This document shows positions 26,086-34,552 of a stretch of DNA of 64,000 nucleotides, in pieces. The position numbers and the translations under genes are program-made. Positions within the stretch are counted from its first letter, which is position 1. Every line of letters begins with the position of its first letter. The notes beneath the pieces are model-generated. The model was not told the origin of the DNA and did not search any database. It saw nothing but the letters and a program-made list of their open reading frames with translations. Source of the DNA: Bacteroidota bacterium (lineage in GTDB: Bacteria; Bacteroidota; Bacteroidia; Chitinophagales; Chitinophagaceae); the NCBI GenBank assembly GCA_023437225.1, contig JAEZGS010000016.1, forward strand, positions 124,001 to 188,000, read 5' to 3'.

Positions 26086-26766
26086 TCACCTGCCCTGGGG
26101 GAGTGCCCTTAGCGCAGTTAACATTTTCTCTGCAACAAAACGGTTTCCCGTTTCATTCAAATGAACACGGTCTGAAGTGAGTACTCCGGATTCTTTGTTT
26201 TCTTTGTTATGCTCCAGGTTGTAGGCGAGGAAGTCTTTCCTGAGATCTATTAACGGGCAATTATTTTTCGTCGCAAGGTTGCGAATGATGGTTGAATACC
26301 GGTTAAGGTCACCATCAAGTTCATTACTGTGATCAGTTCTTTCACCAACTGCCGCCGGTGTTGTCAGAAGCACGCGAATGTTTGCGGCTTTGAGTATTGT
26401 AATGATCGCCTGGTAGAATCGTTCGAATTTGTCTGGATCTGTACCAGTACCTGCCAGTCGCTTGTGCCACACATCGTTCACACCGATCCAGATTACCACA
26501 ACATCCGGTTTCTTTGAAAGCACATCTTCTTCCAACCGAAGGTAAAGGTCATATACTTTGTTTCCGCCGATGCCTGCACCGATCAGATCGAAGCGGTCAT
26601 TCAATCCATTTTTCTGCAACAGGTCAGACAATACAGTGATATATCCCGTCTTCTCTACACCCGCCTGGGTTATTGAATCGCCGAAAAATATTACTTTTTG
26701 TTTTGCAGGCTGCTGGGTAAAAGAGACAAGGACAAAGACGATGAATAATGATAGGAGCTTTTGCAT
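26086..26766 (-). CDS. Secreted SGNH/GDSL hydrolase
   Basis: 226 residues from the ATG at 26766, chosen because it opens a signal peptide (MQKLLSLFIVFVLVSF) and lies 4 bases after the upstream stop. All four SGNH blocks are visible: FFGDSITQAG (Ser), GIGGNKVYD (Gly), WIGVNDV (Asn), and DRVHLNETG (Asp and His). Probably a periplasmic esterase or lipase on acyl or acetyl esters, substrate unknown. Confidence 0.88.
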   Translation of the reverse strand: MQKLLSLFIVFVLVSFTQQPAKQKVIFFGDSITQAGVEKTGYITVLSDLLQKNGLNDRFDLIGAGIGGNKVYDLYLRLEEDVLSKKPDVVVIWIGVNDVWHKRLAGTGTDPDKFERFYQAIITILKAANIRVLLTTPAAVGERTDHSNELDGDLNRYSTIIRNLATKNNCPLIDLRKDFLAYNLEHNKENKESGVLTSDRVHLNETGNRFVAEKMLTALRALPQGR

Positions 26767-26770
26767 GATC

Positions 26771-28408
26771 TTATTGTTTCTGAAATACTTTTTCGCCACC
26801 AACAAACGTATAAAGGACCTGTGATCTTAATAATTCCTCTTCTCTGGCTTTGAGCAGATCTTTATCGAGTATCACAAAGTCCGCAAGCTTTCCTTTTTCA
26901 AGACTTCCTTTTTCCATTTCTTCAAAATTGCTAAGGGCCGCCCAGATCGTCATACCGCGCAGTGCGTCCGATCGGGGTAAAGCGTTTTCAGGTTGGTAAC
27001 CTCCATCGGGCCAGCCTTTTGAATCTTTACGCTCTACCGCCGCGTAGAACGTTTTCAAGGGATCGATGTCTTCTACCGGAAAATCGGTACCCAATGGCAT
27101 CCATCCTGCATGCACAAGCAATTGCCTGTATGCGTACGCGTGTTTCTCTCTTTTTTCGCCAAGTCGTTCCCGGGCCCAATACATGTCCGATGTGGCATGT
27201 GTTGGTTGTACAGATGGAACGATGTTAAGATCGCGGAAAGTTTGCAGATCCAGCGGATTTACAACCTGTGCGTGCTCAATCCTCCAACGCTTATCATTCC
27301 CAGGCATCAGGTGTTTGGCGTAAGTGTTCAATACAACCCGGTTTCCGGAATCCCCAATTGCATGAGTGCACATTTGAAAGTCGTATTGCATGAGCATTCC
27401 TGCTACAGAGTCGAAATGTTTTTTATCTGCAAGAAGAAAACCGTGATGTCCGTGCTTATCCGAATAGGGCTGTAACAGGCAGGCACCTCTTGACCCCAAC
27501 GCACCATCAGAATACACTTTCATGGCCCTCATGTTCAACCGGTCGGTTTTAATTTTTCCTTTCTCTTTCATGAACTGGTAGTTGGCAGCGTTATCGCTCA
27601 ACATCGCATATATGCGCATTTTCAGATCGCCGGTTTTGTGGAGGCTGTCCATCAATGTAATGATGTTATGATCCAGGCCGCAGTCGTCGATTGTAGTAAG
27701 ACCTTTAGCAAAACAATTTTGTTCGGCTTCTTTGAAAGCAGCGGCTATTTCAGTAGATGAGGCCGCAGGAATTTTTTTCGTTACGAGATCAACAGCATTA
27801 TCAATAAGGATTCCGGTAGGCTTGTCGTTTTTTATTTCAACTTCACCACCTGTCATTTGTGTTGTAGTGGTAATGCCTGCAAGTTGAAGAGCGCGATCAT
27901 TTGCAAGGGCAGCGTGTCCGTCAACGCGGGTGAGCAAAACCGGATTGTTTGAAAACAAAACATTCAAACTGTCGTTGGTAGGAAATTCTTTTAACTCCCA
28001 ATCATTCTGATCCCAGCCACGGCCAATAATCCATGCGTCTTCGGAGAGCCTCTTGTTGGAAATGAAATCGTTGATCCGTTGCAGACATTCAGAAAAGCTT
28101 TTAGTGCCATAGAGATCTACGGTTTGCAAATTGCCCGCATAGCCAAAAAAATGTGCATGAGCATCGATAAATCCGGGATAAACAAATTTACCGGAAGCAT
28201 CCAATGTCTCATCGGCATTGTATGTAGATTGAATGTACTCATTGGTGCCGGTGGCCAGGATTTTACCATCCTTGATTGCCATTGCCTGCTGAATACTAAA
28301 TGCGCTGTCAACAGTATAGATTGTTCCATTGATGACAATTAGATCTGCTTTATTGTTATTGCATGCAACCAAAAACAGGAAGGGTAGGAGTAGTCGAAAA
28401 ATGTTCAT
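26771..28408 (-). CDS. Amidohydrolase (YtcJ-like), predicted lipoprotein
   Basis: 545 residues from the ATG at 28408 (MNIFRLLLPFLFLVAC), whose signal peptide ends in a lipobox. The open frame runs 29 codons further upstream, but that part translates a tandem repeat. Metal-dependent amidohydrolase fold: GFIDAHAHFFG (HxH), MCTHAIGDSGNRV, WRIEHAQVV and PLGTDFPVE. YtcJ-type enzymes act on amide bonds or exocyclic amines, substrate unknown. The SGNH hydrolase follows after 4 bases. Confidence 0.88.
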   Translation of the reverse strand: MNIFRLLLPFLFLVACNNNKADLIVINGTIYTVDSAFSIQQAMAIKDGKILATGTNEYIQSTYNADETLDASGKFVYPGFIDAHAHFFGYAGNLQTVDLYGTKSFSECLQRINDFISNKRLSEDAWIIGRGWDQNDWELKEFPTNDSLNVLFSNNPVLLTRVDGHAALANDRALQLAGITTTTQMTGGEVEIKNDKPTGILIDNAVDLVTKKIPAASSTEIAAAFKEAEQNCFAKGLTTIDDCGLDHNIITLMDSLHKTGDLKMRIYAMLSDNAANYQFMKEKGKIKTDRLNMRAMKVYSDGALGSRGACLLQPYSDKHGHHGFLLADKKHFDSVAGMLMQYDFQMCTHAIGDSGNRVVLNTYAKHLMPGNDKRWRIEHAQVVNPLDLQTFRDLNIVPSVQPTHATSDMYWARERLGEKREKHAYAYRQLLVHAGWMPLGTDFPVEDIDPLKTFYAAVERKDSKGWPDGGYQPENALPRSDALRGMTIWAALSNFEEMEKGSLEKGKLADFVILDKDLLKAREEELLRSQVLYTFVGGEKVFQKQ

Positions 28409-28432
28409 AGTGATTGGTGATAGGTAATTCAT

Positions 28433-28513
28433 AGTTCGTAATGCGTAATTCGTAATTCGTAATGCGCGATGCGTGTGCTTCTTCTCAATTCTCAATTCTC
28501 ATTTCTCAATTCT
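28433..28513. repeat. Two adjoining heptamer arrays between the amidase and amidohydrolase genes
   Basis: 28433-28474: units TTCGTAA / TGCGTAA, about five copies. 28481-28513: units TTCTCAA, about four copies. The amidase stop codon (28506-28508, minus strand) sits inside the second array in the same context, CAGAATTGA, as the sucC stop. The first array extends the open frame upstream of the amidohydrolase start. Confidence 0.8.
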
Positions 28514-30158
28514 GAAAAAACGGTGGTCTTTTTAAATGATGATCAGTTGCGTCCTGGTATGCTTTGGCAGCGGAAATAATGGATGCCTCATCGTAAAGAT
28601 TGCCAACAAGTGTGATGCTTTGTGGCCTGCCTGCCTTTGAAAAACCGATGGGGAAGCAGATTGCCGGATGCCCCGTAAGATTTGTCATTGCAAGCTGATT
28701 GCCCGCATATGACGGCACTATCACTACATCATATTGCTTCATGAATTTATTCAATGCTTCAGCTAATACGCTTCGATGCCGATTTGCATTGATGTATTCT
28801 GCTGCAGGTATGAATCGTGCGGATCTAAAAATATTTGGCCAGAAGTTCTTATCCTGCCGTTCTATAAGATCATCTCTATTGGATAATGTCAACTCTTCAA
28901 ATGCAGCAGATGCTTCAGCGCCAAGAACGATGTTCATGATGTCAGCAGTATATATTGCACTATCCGGGAATTCAACTGCTTTCAGATCTGCTCCAAGTTT
29001 CCTGTACGTTTCAAGGACCTGCCATTCAAGCCTGTCTTTCGAAAGATTGTCAAAATAGTTCTTCGCGTAGGCAATGCGTAATTGCCCCGGTTTCTTTTGC
29101 GGCTGGTAATTGAATGGCCGTTCAAGCGAAGAAGGATCGTTTCCGTCTGCACCTTTGATGGCATCAAATATAATCGCTGCATCTTCTGCGGTTCTGCAAA
29201 GGGGGCCAACTTTGTCGAGGCTCCAGCACAAAACCATTGCACCTGAACGACTCACCGATCCGAATGTAGGTCGCAGTCCGGTGACACCGCAGGTTGTAGC
29301 GGGTGATACTATCGAGCCCCAGGTTTCTGTGCCAATAGCAAACGGTAAAAGGCCCGCTGCCGTTGCCGCTGCTGAGCCTGCAGAGGAGCCACTGGAGCCG
29401 GTCTTCAAATCCCAGGGATTGTTAGTCCTTCCGCCGAACCAAAGATCATTATATGCCAATGCACCGAGCGACAATTTTGCACACAACACTGCACCGGCAT
29501 CCCGGAGCTTTTTATAAACAAATGCGTCTTCATCAACCACCTGGTCTTTATAGGGTGTGCTGCCCCATGTGGTCTTCGTGCCCCTCACTGCAAAAAGATC
29601 TTTGATGCCGTAAGGTATTCCGTGCAAGGGTCCGCGATATATACCCTTACGTATTTCCTCATCGGCTTTTGCAGCTTGTTGCATCGCGATCTCTTCGGTG
29701 AAACTTATGACGCAGTTAAGTGTGTCATCATATTTTTTTAATCTCTCAATAAAGAATCTGGTGAGTTCAACAGAGCTTATTTTTTTTGTTCTGATCAATT
29801 GCGATAAGTGGGCAACAGAGTAAAAAGCCAGCTCATTTTTATTCTTCGGCAGCACCACATTTTTATTCAGTACGATCGGCATGGACGATGCAGCCAGGGG
29901 CGCCTTCGCGTCGAGTGGTGCCGGAACATACGCAAAAGGAAATGGTGTAGCGTTTTGTATGTTCAGTTTATGCATCGTTTCATAAACCTGCCGGTAATCT
30001 TTCAGGGATTCTATCAATGAATCTCTTTCTGCAACGCTGAAATCAAGTGCAAGCCACTCTGCAATTTTCCCGGCGGTTTCAATAGAATCCTTCCGGGTTT
30101 GCGAATGAACGGCAATCGAGATCAATAACAGGCAAATAACAATCGGACTTCTTAACAT
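28506..30158 (-). CDS. Secreted amidase (amidase signature family)
   Basis: 550 residues from the ATG at 30158, which begins a signal peptide ending IAVHSQ. Amidase-signature motifs: GIPYGIKDLFAVRGTKTTWGS (catalytic Lys), TGSSGSSAGSAAATAAGLLPFA (Ser and cis-Ser) and GTETWGSIVSPATTCGVTG. An extra N-terminal region of about 100 residues precedes the catalytic domain. Hydrolyses an amide in the periplasm, substrate unknown. The last residues (QN) and the stop are in a heptamer array. It starts 7 bases after the methionine-sulfoxide reductase gene. Confidence 0.9.
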   Translation of the reverse strand: MLRSPIVICLLLISIAVHSQTRKDSIETAGKIAEWLALDFSVAERDSLIESLKDYRQVYETMHKLNIQNATPFPFAYVPAPLDAKAPLAASSMPIVLNKNVVLPKNKNELAFYSVAHLSQLIRTKKISSVELTRFFIERLKKYDDTLNCVISFTEEIAMQQAAKADEEIRKGIYRGPLHGIPYGIKDLFAVRGTKTTWGSTPYKDQVVDEDAFVYKKLRDAGAVLCAKLSLGALAYNDLWFGGRTNNPWDLKTGSSGSSAGSAAATAAGLLPFAIGTETWGSIVSPATTCGVTGLRPTFGSVSRSGAMVLCWSLDKVGPLCRTAEDAAIIFDAIKGADGNDPSSLERPFNYQPQKKPGQLRIAYAKNYFDNLSKDRLEWQVLETYRKLGADLKAVEFPDSAIYTADIMNIVLGAEASAAFEELTLSNRDDLIERQDKNFWPNIFRSARFIPAAEYINANRHRSVLAEALNKFMKQYDVVIVPSYAGNQLAMTNLTGHPAICFPIGFSKAGRPQSITLVGNLYDEASIISAAKAYQDATDHHLKRPPFFQN

Positions 30159-30165
30159 AAAATGA

Positions 30166-30633
30166 TTATAGCAACTCCACAATTTGTTCAAGATACTTTT
30201 TATCCGTCTCATCAAACTGATCAAGCAGTTCGCTATCTACATCGAGAACGCCACGAACTTCACCATTCTTTACCAGGGGCACTACAATTTCAGAACGGGA
30301 TAGACTGCTGCACGCAATGTGGCCAGGGAACTTCTCAACATCAGGCACGATAAGCGTTTCGGCCTTTTCCCAACTGGTTCCACAAACACCCCTTCCTTTC
30401 CGGATCCTTGTGCATGCTACAGGTCCCTGGAAAGGTCCAAGAACAAGCTCACCATTCTTGACAAGGTAGAAGCCCACCCAAAACCATTTGAATTGTTCTT
30501 TCAATGCTGCCGCTACATTTGCCAGATTAGCAATCTCGTCGGTCTCACCCTCAAGCAATCCCTTGATTTGTGGTATGATTGACTGGTATATTTCTTCTTT
30601 ACTCCCCTCAATAATGTTCAGATCTTCTGCCAT
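30166..30633 (-). CDS. Free methionine-R-sulfoxide reductase (GAF domain)
   Basis: 155 residues from the ATG at 30633. An upstream in-frame start would overlap the AlkD-like gene. GAF fold with the three redox cysteines of this family at 74, 84 and 108. Their spacing of 10 and 24 equals that of E. coli fRMsr (84, 94, 118), and the contexts CTRIRKGRGVCG and HIACSSLSRSEIVVP match. Repairs oxidised free methionine in the cytoplasm. Confidence 0.9.
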   Translation of the reverse strand: MAEDLNIIEGSKEEIYQSIIPQIKGLLEGETDEIANLANVAAALKEQFKWFWVGFYLVKNGELVLGPFQGPVACTRIRKGRGVCGTSWEKAETLIVPDVEKFPGHIACSSLSRSEIVVPLVKNGEVRGVLDVDSELLDQFDETDKKYLEQIVELL

Positions 30634-30667
30634 AAAAAAATTTGTATGCAAAGATAAGACGGGGCTT

Positions 30668-31375
30668 TCAGCAGCGCACAGTTTTCCTTTTCTTTCCAAG
30701 CTGCCCCTTCTCGATCGCTTTCTTGATGTATTCCGGGGCGAAAGGCACCTTGCATGCTGTTTTTCCGAGATTCACTTCCACCTTGCCGATGCGCTCGCTG
30801 AACGCTATTGCTTCGTTGCTTAAGGACTCAATGTAAATTCCGACCGACATTAAAAATCCATTCATGGTATACCTAACCCTGTTCTGTTCCGAATGAATCG
30901 TAGTTTCAATTCGATGCATAAGCTTTCGAATGGACTCAATGTTTAACTGACTGTCATCCTTCATACTGACGATGGCCGCTAGCGTGGACCATCCGCTTGA
31001 TGCAACTGTTTCTTTTTCGGAGTCGATCCATTTCATTGCGAGCTCCCATCCATTTTCATTTTCTGAAGCCACCCATGGCACCGTGTATTCACTGATCATT
31101 TGCCATGGTGCCCTTTCTGCCCACCCGTCTAATTCTTCAACGCTCATTCTTTTTCCATCGGCTACAAGACCCGCCAGGTACATGGCATCAGAGTTGCCTG
31201 TATTGTATAATTTAAGCGATAAGGAATGATCGTTTCTTATCTTCTTCTGCACTTTCTTGAGGTCTTCAACCTTCACTCCAAAAAAAGGTTCTGTGGCTCC
31301 ATGCTTTATCAACACCGATTTGATCGATGGACTACCAAGCTGTTCTAGCTCTTTCAATACTTCCTGAAGTTTCAT
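30668..31375 (-). CDS. DNA alkylation repair protein (AlkD-like)
   Basis: 235 residues. All-helical repeat protein of the AlkC/AlkD type: FFGVKVEDLKKVQKKI near the N-terminus, then helical pairs with AMYLAGLVAD, ELDGWAERAPWQMISEY and WSTLAAIVS. The cationic C-terminus KKAIEKGQLGKKRKTVRC may help DNA contact. AlkD removes bulky or cationic alkyl bases. Some family members have no glycosylase activity, so the role is inferred from fold only. Confidence 0.75.
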   Translation of the reverse strand: MKLQEVLKELEQLGSPSIKSVLIKHGATEPFFGVKVEDLKKVQKKIRNDHSLSLKLYNTGNSDAMYLAGLVADGKRMSVEELDGWAERAPWQMISEYTVPWVASENENGWELAMKWIDSEKETVASSGWSTLAAIVSMKDDSQLNIESIRKLMHRIETTIHSEQNRVRYTMNGFLMSVGIYIESLSNEAIAFSERIGKVEVNLGKTACKVPFAPEYIKKAIEKGQLGKKRKTVRC

Positions 31376-31395
31376 TCATTTTCAGTTTTGTATCC

Positions 31396-31417
31396 GCATT
31401 CAGCATTCGCATTCAGC
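31396..31417. repeat. Short GCATTCA array at the 3' end of the GCS2 gene
   Basis: GCATTCAGCATTCGCATTC plus AGC: about three heptamer-like units within 15 bases of the GCS2-type ligase stop codon, between it and the start of the AlkD-like gene. Confidence 0.6.
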
Positions 31418-31423
31418 AAAAAG

Positions 31424-32536
31424 CTAAACGCCTGCAAGAAACTGATCCTGTATATACCCGGCAACAGATATTGTGCTTCCGGTTTCTTCAAAAACTTTAA
31501 GTTGCCTGTCGGCACCCGTTCCCTGGTCGAGCATCGTTTTGATATAATTGATAGCATGCCGACTTCCCAGGTGATCAACAACATCGTCCACAAAGTCGAG
31601 AAGCTCATATATCAATACCCTTGTGTTCACTTCTTCTTCTTTACCAAAATCAATTAGTCGGCCGTCTATACCATACCGGCTTGCTCTCCATTTGTTCTCA
31701 TTGATCAACGCTCGCGAATATTGAATGAAGTTCATGTTTTGCATACGGAGCTTATAGATCTTTGCACAAATGGCCTGGAATAAGGCAGCGATGGCAATCG
31801 TTTCCGATACTGTCATCGGCACATCGCAGATACGGAATTCAACCGTGTTGAAGAATGGATGAACACGCAGATCCCACCAGATCTTTTTTGCATTGTCAAT
31901 GCAATTGGTTTTTACAAGCAGCTTAATAAAATTATCATAAGCCTCTATGCTGTCAAATGCTTCCGGTATACCGGTGCGGGGAAATTTGTCAAATACTTTT
32001 GTGCGAAACGATTTGTATCCTGTCATTCTTCCTTCCCAGAATGGTGAGTTGGTGCTCAGCGCATATACGTGGGGAAGAAAGTACCTCGTTGAATTGGCAA
32101 TGTGGTTGGCCATATCCCGGTTTTCCATGCCCACATGTACATGCAATCCGAAGATGAGATTGCTTCGCGCAGCTTCCTGCAGCTCATTGACGATCTCATT
32201 ATATCGTATGTGTTCAGTTATGAGTTGCTGCTCCCAATGACTGAAGGGATGGGTGCCTGATGCGCCTACTCCATAGCCAAGATTCATGGCAACATCGTGA
32301 ATGGTTTGCCTGAGTATGGCAACATCTTTATACGCTTCATCAACGTTTTTGCAAATGTCTGTACCCACTTCCACAACGGCCTGGTGCATCTCGGCCTTCA
32401 CTTTGTCCTTAATTACTTTTTGGCCTTCAGTAACGATCTTTTGATGATGACTCTTTAATTCTTTTGTATTGGGGTCGATCACCATGTACTCCTCTTCAAT
32501 TCCAAGCGTAAAAATGCCGTAGTTGATGTTGTGCAT
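31424..32536 (-). CDS. Carboxylate-amine ligase, YbdK/GCS2 family
   Basis: 370 residues from the ATG at 32536, the usual length of YbdK proteins. The longer open frame would run into the upstream ATP-grasp gene. The N-terminal TLGIEEEYMVIDP and the segments ASGTHPFSHWEQQ, FGLHVHVGMENRDMANHI and PFFNTVEFRICDVPMT match the glutamate-cysteine-ligase-2 fold. The family joins an amino-acid carboxylate to an amine using ATP. E. coli YbdK has only weak GCL activity and its true substrate is unsettled. 22 bases behind the ATP-grasp gene, which suggests one pathway. Confidence 0.88.
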   Translation of the reverse strand: MHNINYGIFTLGIEEEYMVIDPNTKELKSHHQKIVTEGQKVIKDKVKAEMHQAVVEVGTDICKNVDEAYKDVAILRQTIHDVAMNLGYGVGASGTHPFSHWEQQLITEHIRYNEIVNELQEAARSNLIFGLHVHVGMENRDMANHIANSTRYFLPHVYALSTNSPFWEGRMTGYKSFRTKVFDKFPRTGIPEAFDSIEAYDNFIKLLVKTNCIDNAKKIWWDLRVHPFFNTVEFRICDVPMTVSETIAIAALFQAICAKIYKLRMQNMNFIQYSRALINENKWRASRYGIDGRLIDFGKEEEVNTRVLIYELLDFVDDVVDHLGSRHAINYIKTMLDQGTGADRQLKVFEETGSTISVAGYIQDQFLAGV

Positions 32537-32558
32537 GTTTGGAAGGTGGTTAAGTTTA

Positions 32559-33518
32559 TTATTCTTCGGTGAGCGATTGTTTATTGGAAGACCGATGCAC
32601 AAACTCTCCCCAGGTGAGGTTGTCCTGTCCTGGTTTTTGTTCGAGTGCTCTTCGAATCGCATAGGTTGCCATGTTGTCAACCACCCATTCAAAATTTTCT
32701 TCACCCACGCTGTTCACATCAGCATCGGGTGCAGGATTGCAAAAGTCGATCGCATAAGGCACTCCATCACGAACGGCTAGTTCTACCGTATTGAAATCAT
32801 AACCGAGATAGGTGTTGAGTCGCAATACGATCTCCTCCATCTGTTTAAGCAGGTCGGCGGAAGGTTGAAAGTCGTGCGTATATCTTAAATGATGCGGGTT
32901 GCGCGGTTCATATCCCATGATGTGTACGTATTCTCTTCCTATGCAATAACAGCGGTAATATTCCTGGAAAACAATTTCTTCCTGCAACAACATCACAAGC
33001 TGACCTGTCTCCGAATGCTTATGAAAGAAATCTTCCATGTCATGGAGTTTGTAAACATTTTTCCATCCTCCACCTGCGAATGGTTTCATATATGCGGGAA
33101 AGCCTACGTAGTTAAAGATATTTTCCCAATCGAGTGGGTAGGCGAGATTACTGAATGATTGGTCCGTTGTATCCACAGGCAATTCGCGGGAAGGTAGTAT
33201 CACTGTTTTGGGAACCGGCACACCAATTTTTACTGCCAGGCAATTGTTGAAGAATTTCTCATCTGCGCTCCACCAGAATGGATTGTTGATCACTGCTGTG
33301 CCACAGATCGCTGCATTTTTTAAATACGCTCTGTAAAACGGAACATCCTGTGAGATGCGATCTATGATAACTGCATATTCATCGGAGGCACCCTGTACAA
33401 CTTTATCTATCCTTACCGGCTCTGCGTGAATTCCTTCGACGTTTCGACTATTGATCCTCTCAACAAGGGACATGGGAAAGCTTCGTTCCTGTCCGAATAG
33501 GATGCCGATTTTCTTCAT
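32559..33518 (-). CDS. ATP-grasp (RimK-like) ligase
   Basis: 319 residues. MKKIGILFGQERSFP begins an N-terminal Rossmann-like lobe. The ATP-grasp core includes GFPAYMKPFAGGGWKNVY (lysine and Gly-rich loop), MLLQEEIVFQEYYRCY and NTVELAVRDGVPYAIDFCNPAPDADV, with the acidic and Asn metal ligands. Ligates a carboxylate to an amine or thiol, substrate unknown. First of nine codirectional genes. A divergent esterase starts 121 bases away. Confidence 0.85.
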   Translation of the reverse strand: MKKIGILFGQERSFPMSLVERINSRNVEGIHAEPVRIDKVVQGASDEYAVIIDRISQDVPFYRAYLKNAAICGTAVINNPFWWSADEKFFNNCLAVKIGVPVPKTVILPSRELPVDTTDQSFSNLAYPLDWENIFNYVGFPAYMKPFAGGGWKNVYKLHDMEDFFHKHSETGQLVMLLQEEIVFQEYYRCYCIGREYVHIMGYEPRNPHHLRYTHDFQPSADLLKQMEEIVLRLNTYLGYDFNTVELAVRDGVPYAIDFCNPAPDADVNSVGEENFEWVVDNMATYAIRRALEQKPGQDNLTWGEFVHRSSNKQSLTEE

Positions 33519-33626
33519 TGTGAATGGTTTTGATTGATGGAATAGACCTCAACCAAATATATCTGATAGGGTGCAGATTAACAAGGAATATAAACAGCGG
33601 AATGCATTTTCACTGAACGAATCCGC

Positions 33627-33634
33627 TACTTTTG
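33627..33634 (+). promoter_or_regulatory. Bacteroidota -7 promoter element TACTTTTG
   Basis: Full match to TAnnTTTG. The predicted transcription start is near 33640, which makes the ATG at 33571 impossible for this transcript and favours starts at 33640 or 33664. Confidence 0.5.
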
Positions 33635-33639
33635 CGCCC

Positions 33640-34449
33640 ATGCTAACGGATAATAATGTAGATATGAGAAACAATGCTACGCTGATTCAATCAGCGCAGC
33701 TTGAGAGGGAAGTGATCATCGATGTATACATTTCAGCCCGGATGGAGCCGGAATCTCCGTTTCACCTGTTACTCGTGAATGATGGACAGGATCTTCGCAC
33801 CATGAATTTTGAAGCCATTCTTTCACAATTTGAAGATCAAAACCAGTTGCCGCCACTGATTGTTGTGGGTATTCATTGTGGAGATGACCGGATGAATGAA
33901 TATGGTGTTGCTGGAATACCTGATTATAAGGGCAGGGGCAATAAAGCGGATCGATATGAAAAGTTTGTGATGCAGGAAATGCTTCCCGCTTTGAACGAAC
34001 AGTTTGAATTAAGAAGCGCTATTGATATTGCATTTGCAGGTTTTTCACTGGGAGCGCTTTCGGCCTTTGACATCGCATGGAATAATCCACCAACTTTTTC
34101 GGCCGTTGGCGTTTTCTCAGGATCGCTCTGGTGGCGTTCAAAAGATCAGCACGACAAGACCTATGTACCTGCCAGGGACCGTATCATTCACAACAAAGTG
34201 CACAATTCAGAAAAGAGGGAAGGAATGCGTTTCTTTTTTGAATGTGGAGAACTGGATGAGGGTGAAGACCGAAACAGAAATGGTGTGATCGATTCAATTG
34301 ATGATACCATCGATCTCATGCGCGAATTGCTGCGGAAGGGTTACCTGGAGGGAAGGGAGATGTTTTATTGTCAGTTGCCCGATGGCAAACACGATGTGCC
34401 AAGCTGGGCGAAGGCGTGGCCGGCATTTTTGAAATGGAAGTACCTATAG
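33640..34449 (+). CDS. Alpha/beta-hydrolase esterase (Fes/esterase-D type)
   Basis: 269 residues from the ATG at 33640; the one at 33664 is also possible because the promoter element lies just upstream. Alpha/beta-hydrolase fold: HLLLVNDGQDLRTM, VGIHCGDDRMNEYG, nucleophile elbow AFAGFSLGALSAFD, VFSGSLWW, and C-terminal PDGKHDVPSWAKAWP with the catalytic His. Similar proteins cleave enterobactin-type esters or acyl esters. Divergent from the ATP-grasp gene, so it may process the same metabolite. The stop is followed directly by a heptamer array. Confidence 0.85.
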   Translation: MLTDNNVDMRNNATLIQSAQLEREVIIDVYISARMEPESPFHLLLVNDGQDLRTMNFEAILSQFEDQNQLPPLIVVGIHCGDDRMNEYGVAGIPDYKGRGNKADRYEKFVMQEMLPALNEQFELRSAIDIAFAGFSLGALSAFDIAWNNPPTFSAVGVFSGSLWWRSKDQHDKTYVPARDRIIHNKVHNSEKREGMRFFFECGELDEGEDRNRNGVIDSIDDTIDLMRELLRKGYLEGREMFYCQLPDGKHDVPSWAKAWPAFLKWKYL

Positions 34450-34450
34450 A

Positions 34451-34496
34451 ATGAAATGGGAAATGGGAAATGGGAAATGGGAAAAGGGAAATGAGA
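34451..34496 (+). repeat. GGGAAAT heptamer array after the esterase gene
   Basis: About five GGGAAAT units, the last ones degenerate (GGGAAAA, GGGAAAT, GAGAAT), starting 2 bases after the esterase stop codon and ending just before a terminator. Confidence 0.8.
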
Positions 34497-34503
34497 ATAA
34501 ATA

Positions 34504-34533
34504 AAAAAACCGCGAGATCATCGCGGTTTTTTT
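34504..34533. terminator. Bidirectional rho-independent terminator
   Basis: 12-bp arms AAAAAACCGCGA / TCGCGGTTTTTT around GATCA, with A- and T-runs on both sides. It serves the convergent esterase and TonB-receptor genes. Confidence 0.88.
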
Positions 34534-34552
34534 ATGTTGTAATTCTTTCGAA

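Noticed and set aside
28409..28495. N-terminal extension of the amidohydrolase
   Set aside because: The extra codons translate a tandem repeat; the ATG at 28408 starts a proper lipoprotein signal peptide.
32537..32704. N-terminal extension of the GCS2-type ligase
   Set aside because: Overlaps the end of the upstream ATP-grasp gene. The shorter form has the standard family length.
34451..34496. GGGAAAT array as a G-quadruplex
   Set aside because: Four or more GGG runs are present, but the 4-base AAAT loops and the same placement as G-poor arrays elsewhere favour a shared repeat explanation. A quadruplex is not excluded.
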